Shown piece by piece: positions 5,185 to 5,437 of a stretch of DNA of 5,437 bases. A model generated the notes under the pieces. That model saw only the letters and a list, made by a program, of their open reading frames with translations. It ran no database searches and had not been told where the DNA came from. The stretch comes from Elusimicrobiota bacterium (GTDB lineage Bacteria > Elusimicrobiota > Elusimicrobia > 2-02-FULL-39-32): contig JAHFBY010000161.1 of assembly GCA_023249835.1 (NCBI GenBank), positions 1 to 5,437 of the forward strand. The letters run 5' to 3'. The translations under genes and the position numbers were made by a program. Position 1 is the first letter of the stretch; every line of letters starts with the position of its first letter.

Positions 5185-5437
5185 GTTGCCGCGCCTTCCG
5201 GGGAAACCTGTAAACGGTGGGCGTGGCAAAGGGCCACGGCTAAGGCGTCGGCCACATCGTCGGGTTGAGGCGGCTTGCTCAGGTCAAAAGTAGTTTGGAT
5301 CATTCTTTGCATTTGCGATTTAGTCGCGTGTCCGTTGCCCAACAGCGATTTTTTGACCTGCAACGGGAAATAGGTGACGACTGGCATTTTGCGCTGCGCC
5401 GCGGCCAAATAAAAAATGCCCTGCGCATGGCCAATCG
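5181..5437 (-). CDS. ruvC: Holliday junction endonuclease RuvC (5' part outside window)
   Basis: RuvC is the dimeric nuclease that cuts Holliday junctions symmetrically after RuvAB branch migration. Only the last 85 residues are visible; the start and the first catalytic acidic residues lie beyond the right edge. The visible part matches the second half of the family: GHAQGIFYLAAAQ, then VVTYFPLQVKKSLLGNGHA, TKSQMQRMI, and near the end PDDVADALAVALCHAHR, whose DxxD pair corresponds to E. coli D138 and D141. The protein ends about ten residues after this motif, a normal short tail. No in-frame stop occurs before the window edge, so apparent internal starts such as TTG 5408 are not the true start. 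It forms one transcription unit with ruvA and ruvB. Confidence 0.95.
   Translation of the reverse strand, partial: IGHAQGIFYLAAAQRKMPVVTYFPLQVKKSLLGNGHATKSQMQRMIQTTFDLSKPPQPDDVADALAVALCHAHRLQVSPEGAAT
5194..5199 (-). promoter_or_regulatory. ruvA: Possible Shine-Dalgarno sequence for ruvA
   Basis: GGAAGG on the minus strand lies nine bases before ATG 5184 and supports that start. It is inside the ruvC coding region and could be chance. It is the only plausibly spaced Shine-Dalgarno match among the five starts visible in the window. Confidence 0.4.

Noticed and set aside
5185..5229. Fifteen-residue N-terminal extension of RuvA
   Set aside because: RuvA proteins begin with the MI-x-x-I-x-G pattern, found at ATG 5184, which also overlaps the ruvC stop as ATGA. 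The extension is only ruvC sequence read in another frame.
1..5437. CRISPR array, tRNA, rRNA, insertion sequence or phage remains
   Set aside because: No regularly spaced identical repeats, cloverleaf, terminal inverted repeats or transposase-like frame was seen on either strand; coding regions cover almost all of the window.

Overview
The window reads as chromosomal DNA from a diderm (outer-membrane) bacterium, probably of a poorly sampled lineage. A seven-bladed YCF48-type propeller with an FlgD-like C-terminal domain next to a PorV/PorQ-type outer-membrane barrel is a combination I associate with FCB-group and candidate phyla (Elusimicrobiota, WOR-3, KSB1 and similar). RuvA and RuvB instead resemble, from memory, the divergent versions found in Planctomycetes and relatives. 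I cannot place the organism more closely by eye. No sign of phage, plasmid, transposon, CRISPR array, tRNA or rRNA is visible.

Layout. The left part (1-916, minus strand) is a SpoIID/LytB-family cell-wall protein with its signal peptide inside the window and its C-terminus beyond the left edge. A 92-base AT-rich gap (917-1008) holds two divergent sigma-70-like promoters whose -35 boxes overlap on one TTGACAA element. To the right, on the plus strand, is a two-gene operon: an exported beta-propeller with an FlgD-like tail (1009-2292) and, four bases later, a PorV/PorQ-like outer-membrane protein with a charged, repeated C-terminal tail (2297-3481). It runs convergently into the ruv cluster, with a 14-base gap and a small hairpin containing parts of both stop codons.

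The right part (3496-5437, minus strand) is ruvC-ruvA-ruvB in tight order: ruvC and ruvA overlap by ATGA, and ruvA and ruvB are six bases apart. Their products together resolve Holliday junctions: RuvA binds the junction, RuvB drives branch migration and RuvC cuts. RuvB keeps its ATPase motifs and the visible end of RuvC keeps its last catalytic aspartates. RuvA has an enlarged, glycine-rich loop where the acidic pin normally lies.

The points most worth a second look are the shared -35 element with very short leaders lacking Shine-Dalgarno sequences, the unusual RuvA loop, the four-copy motif in the tail of the barrel protein, and the pairing of an FlgD-tailed exported protein with a PorV-like barrel. 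No wholly new system is evident; the unexplained part is the surface-protein operon.
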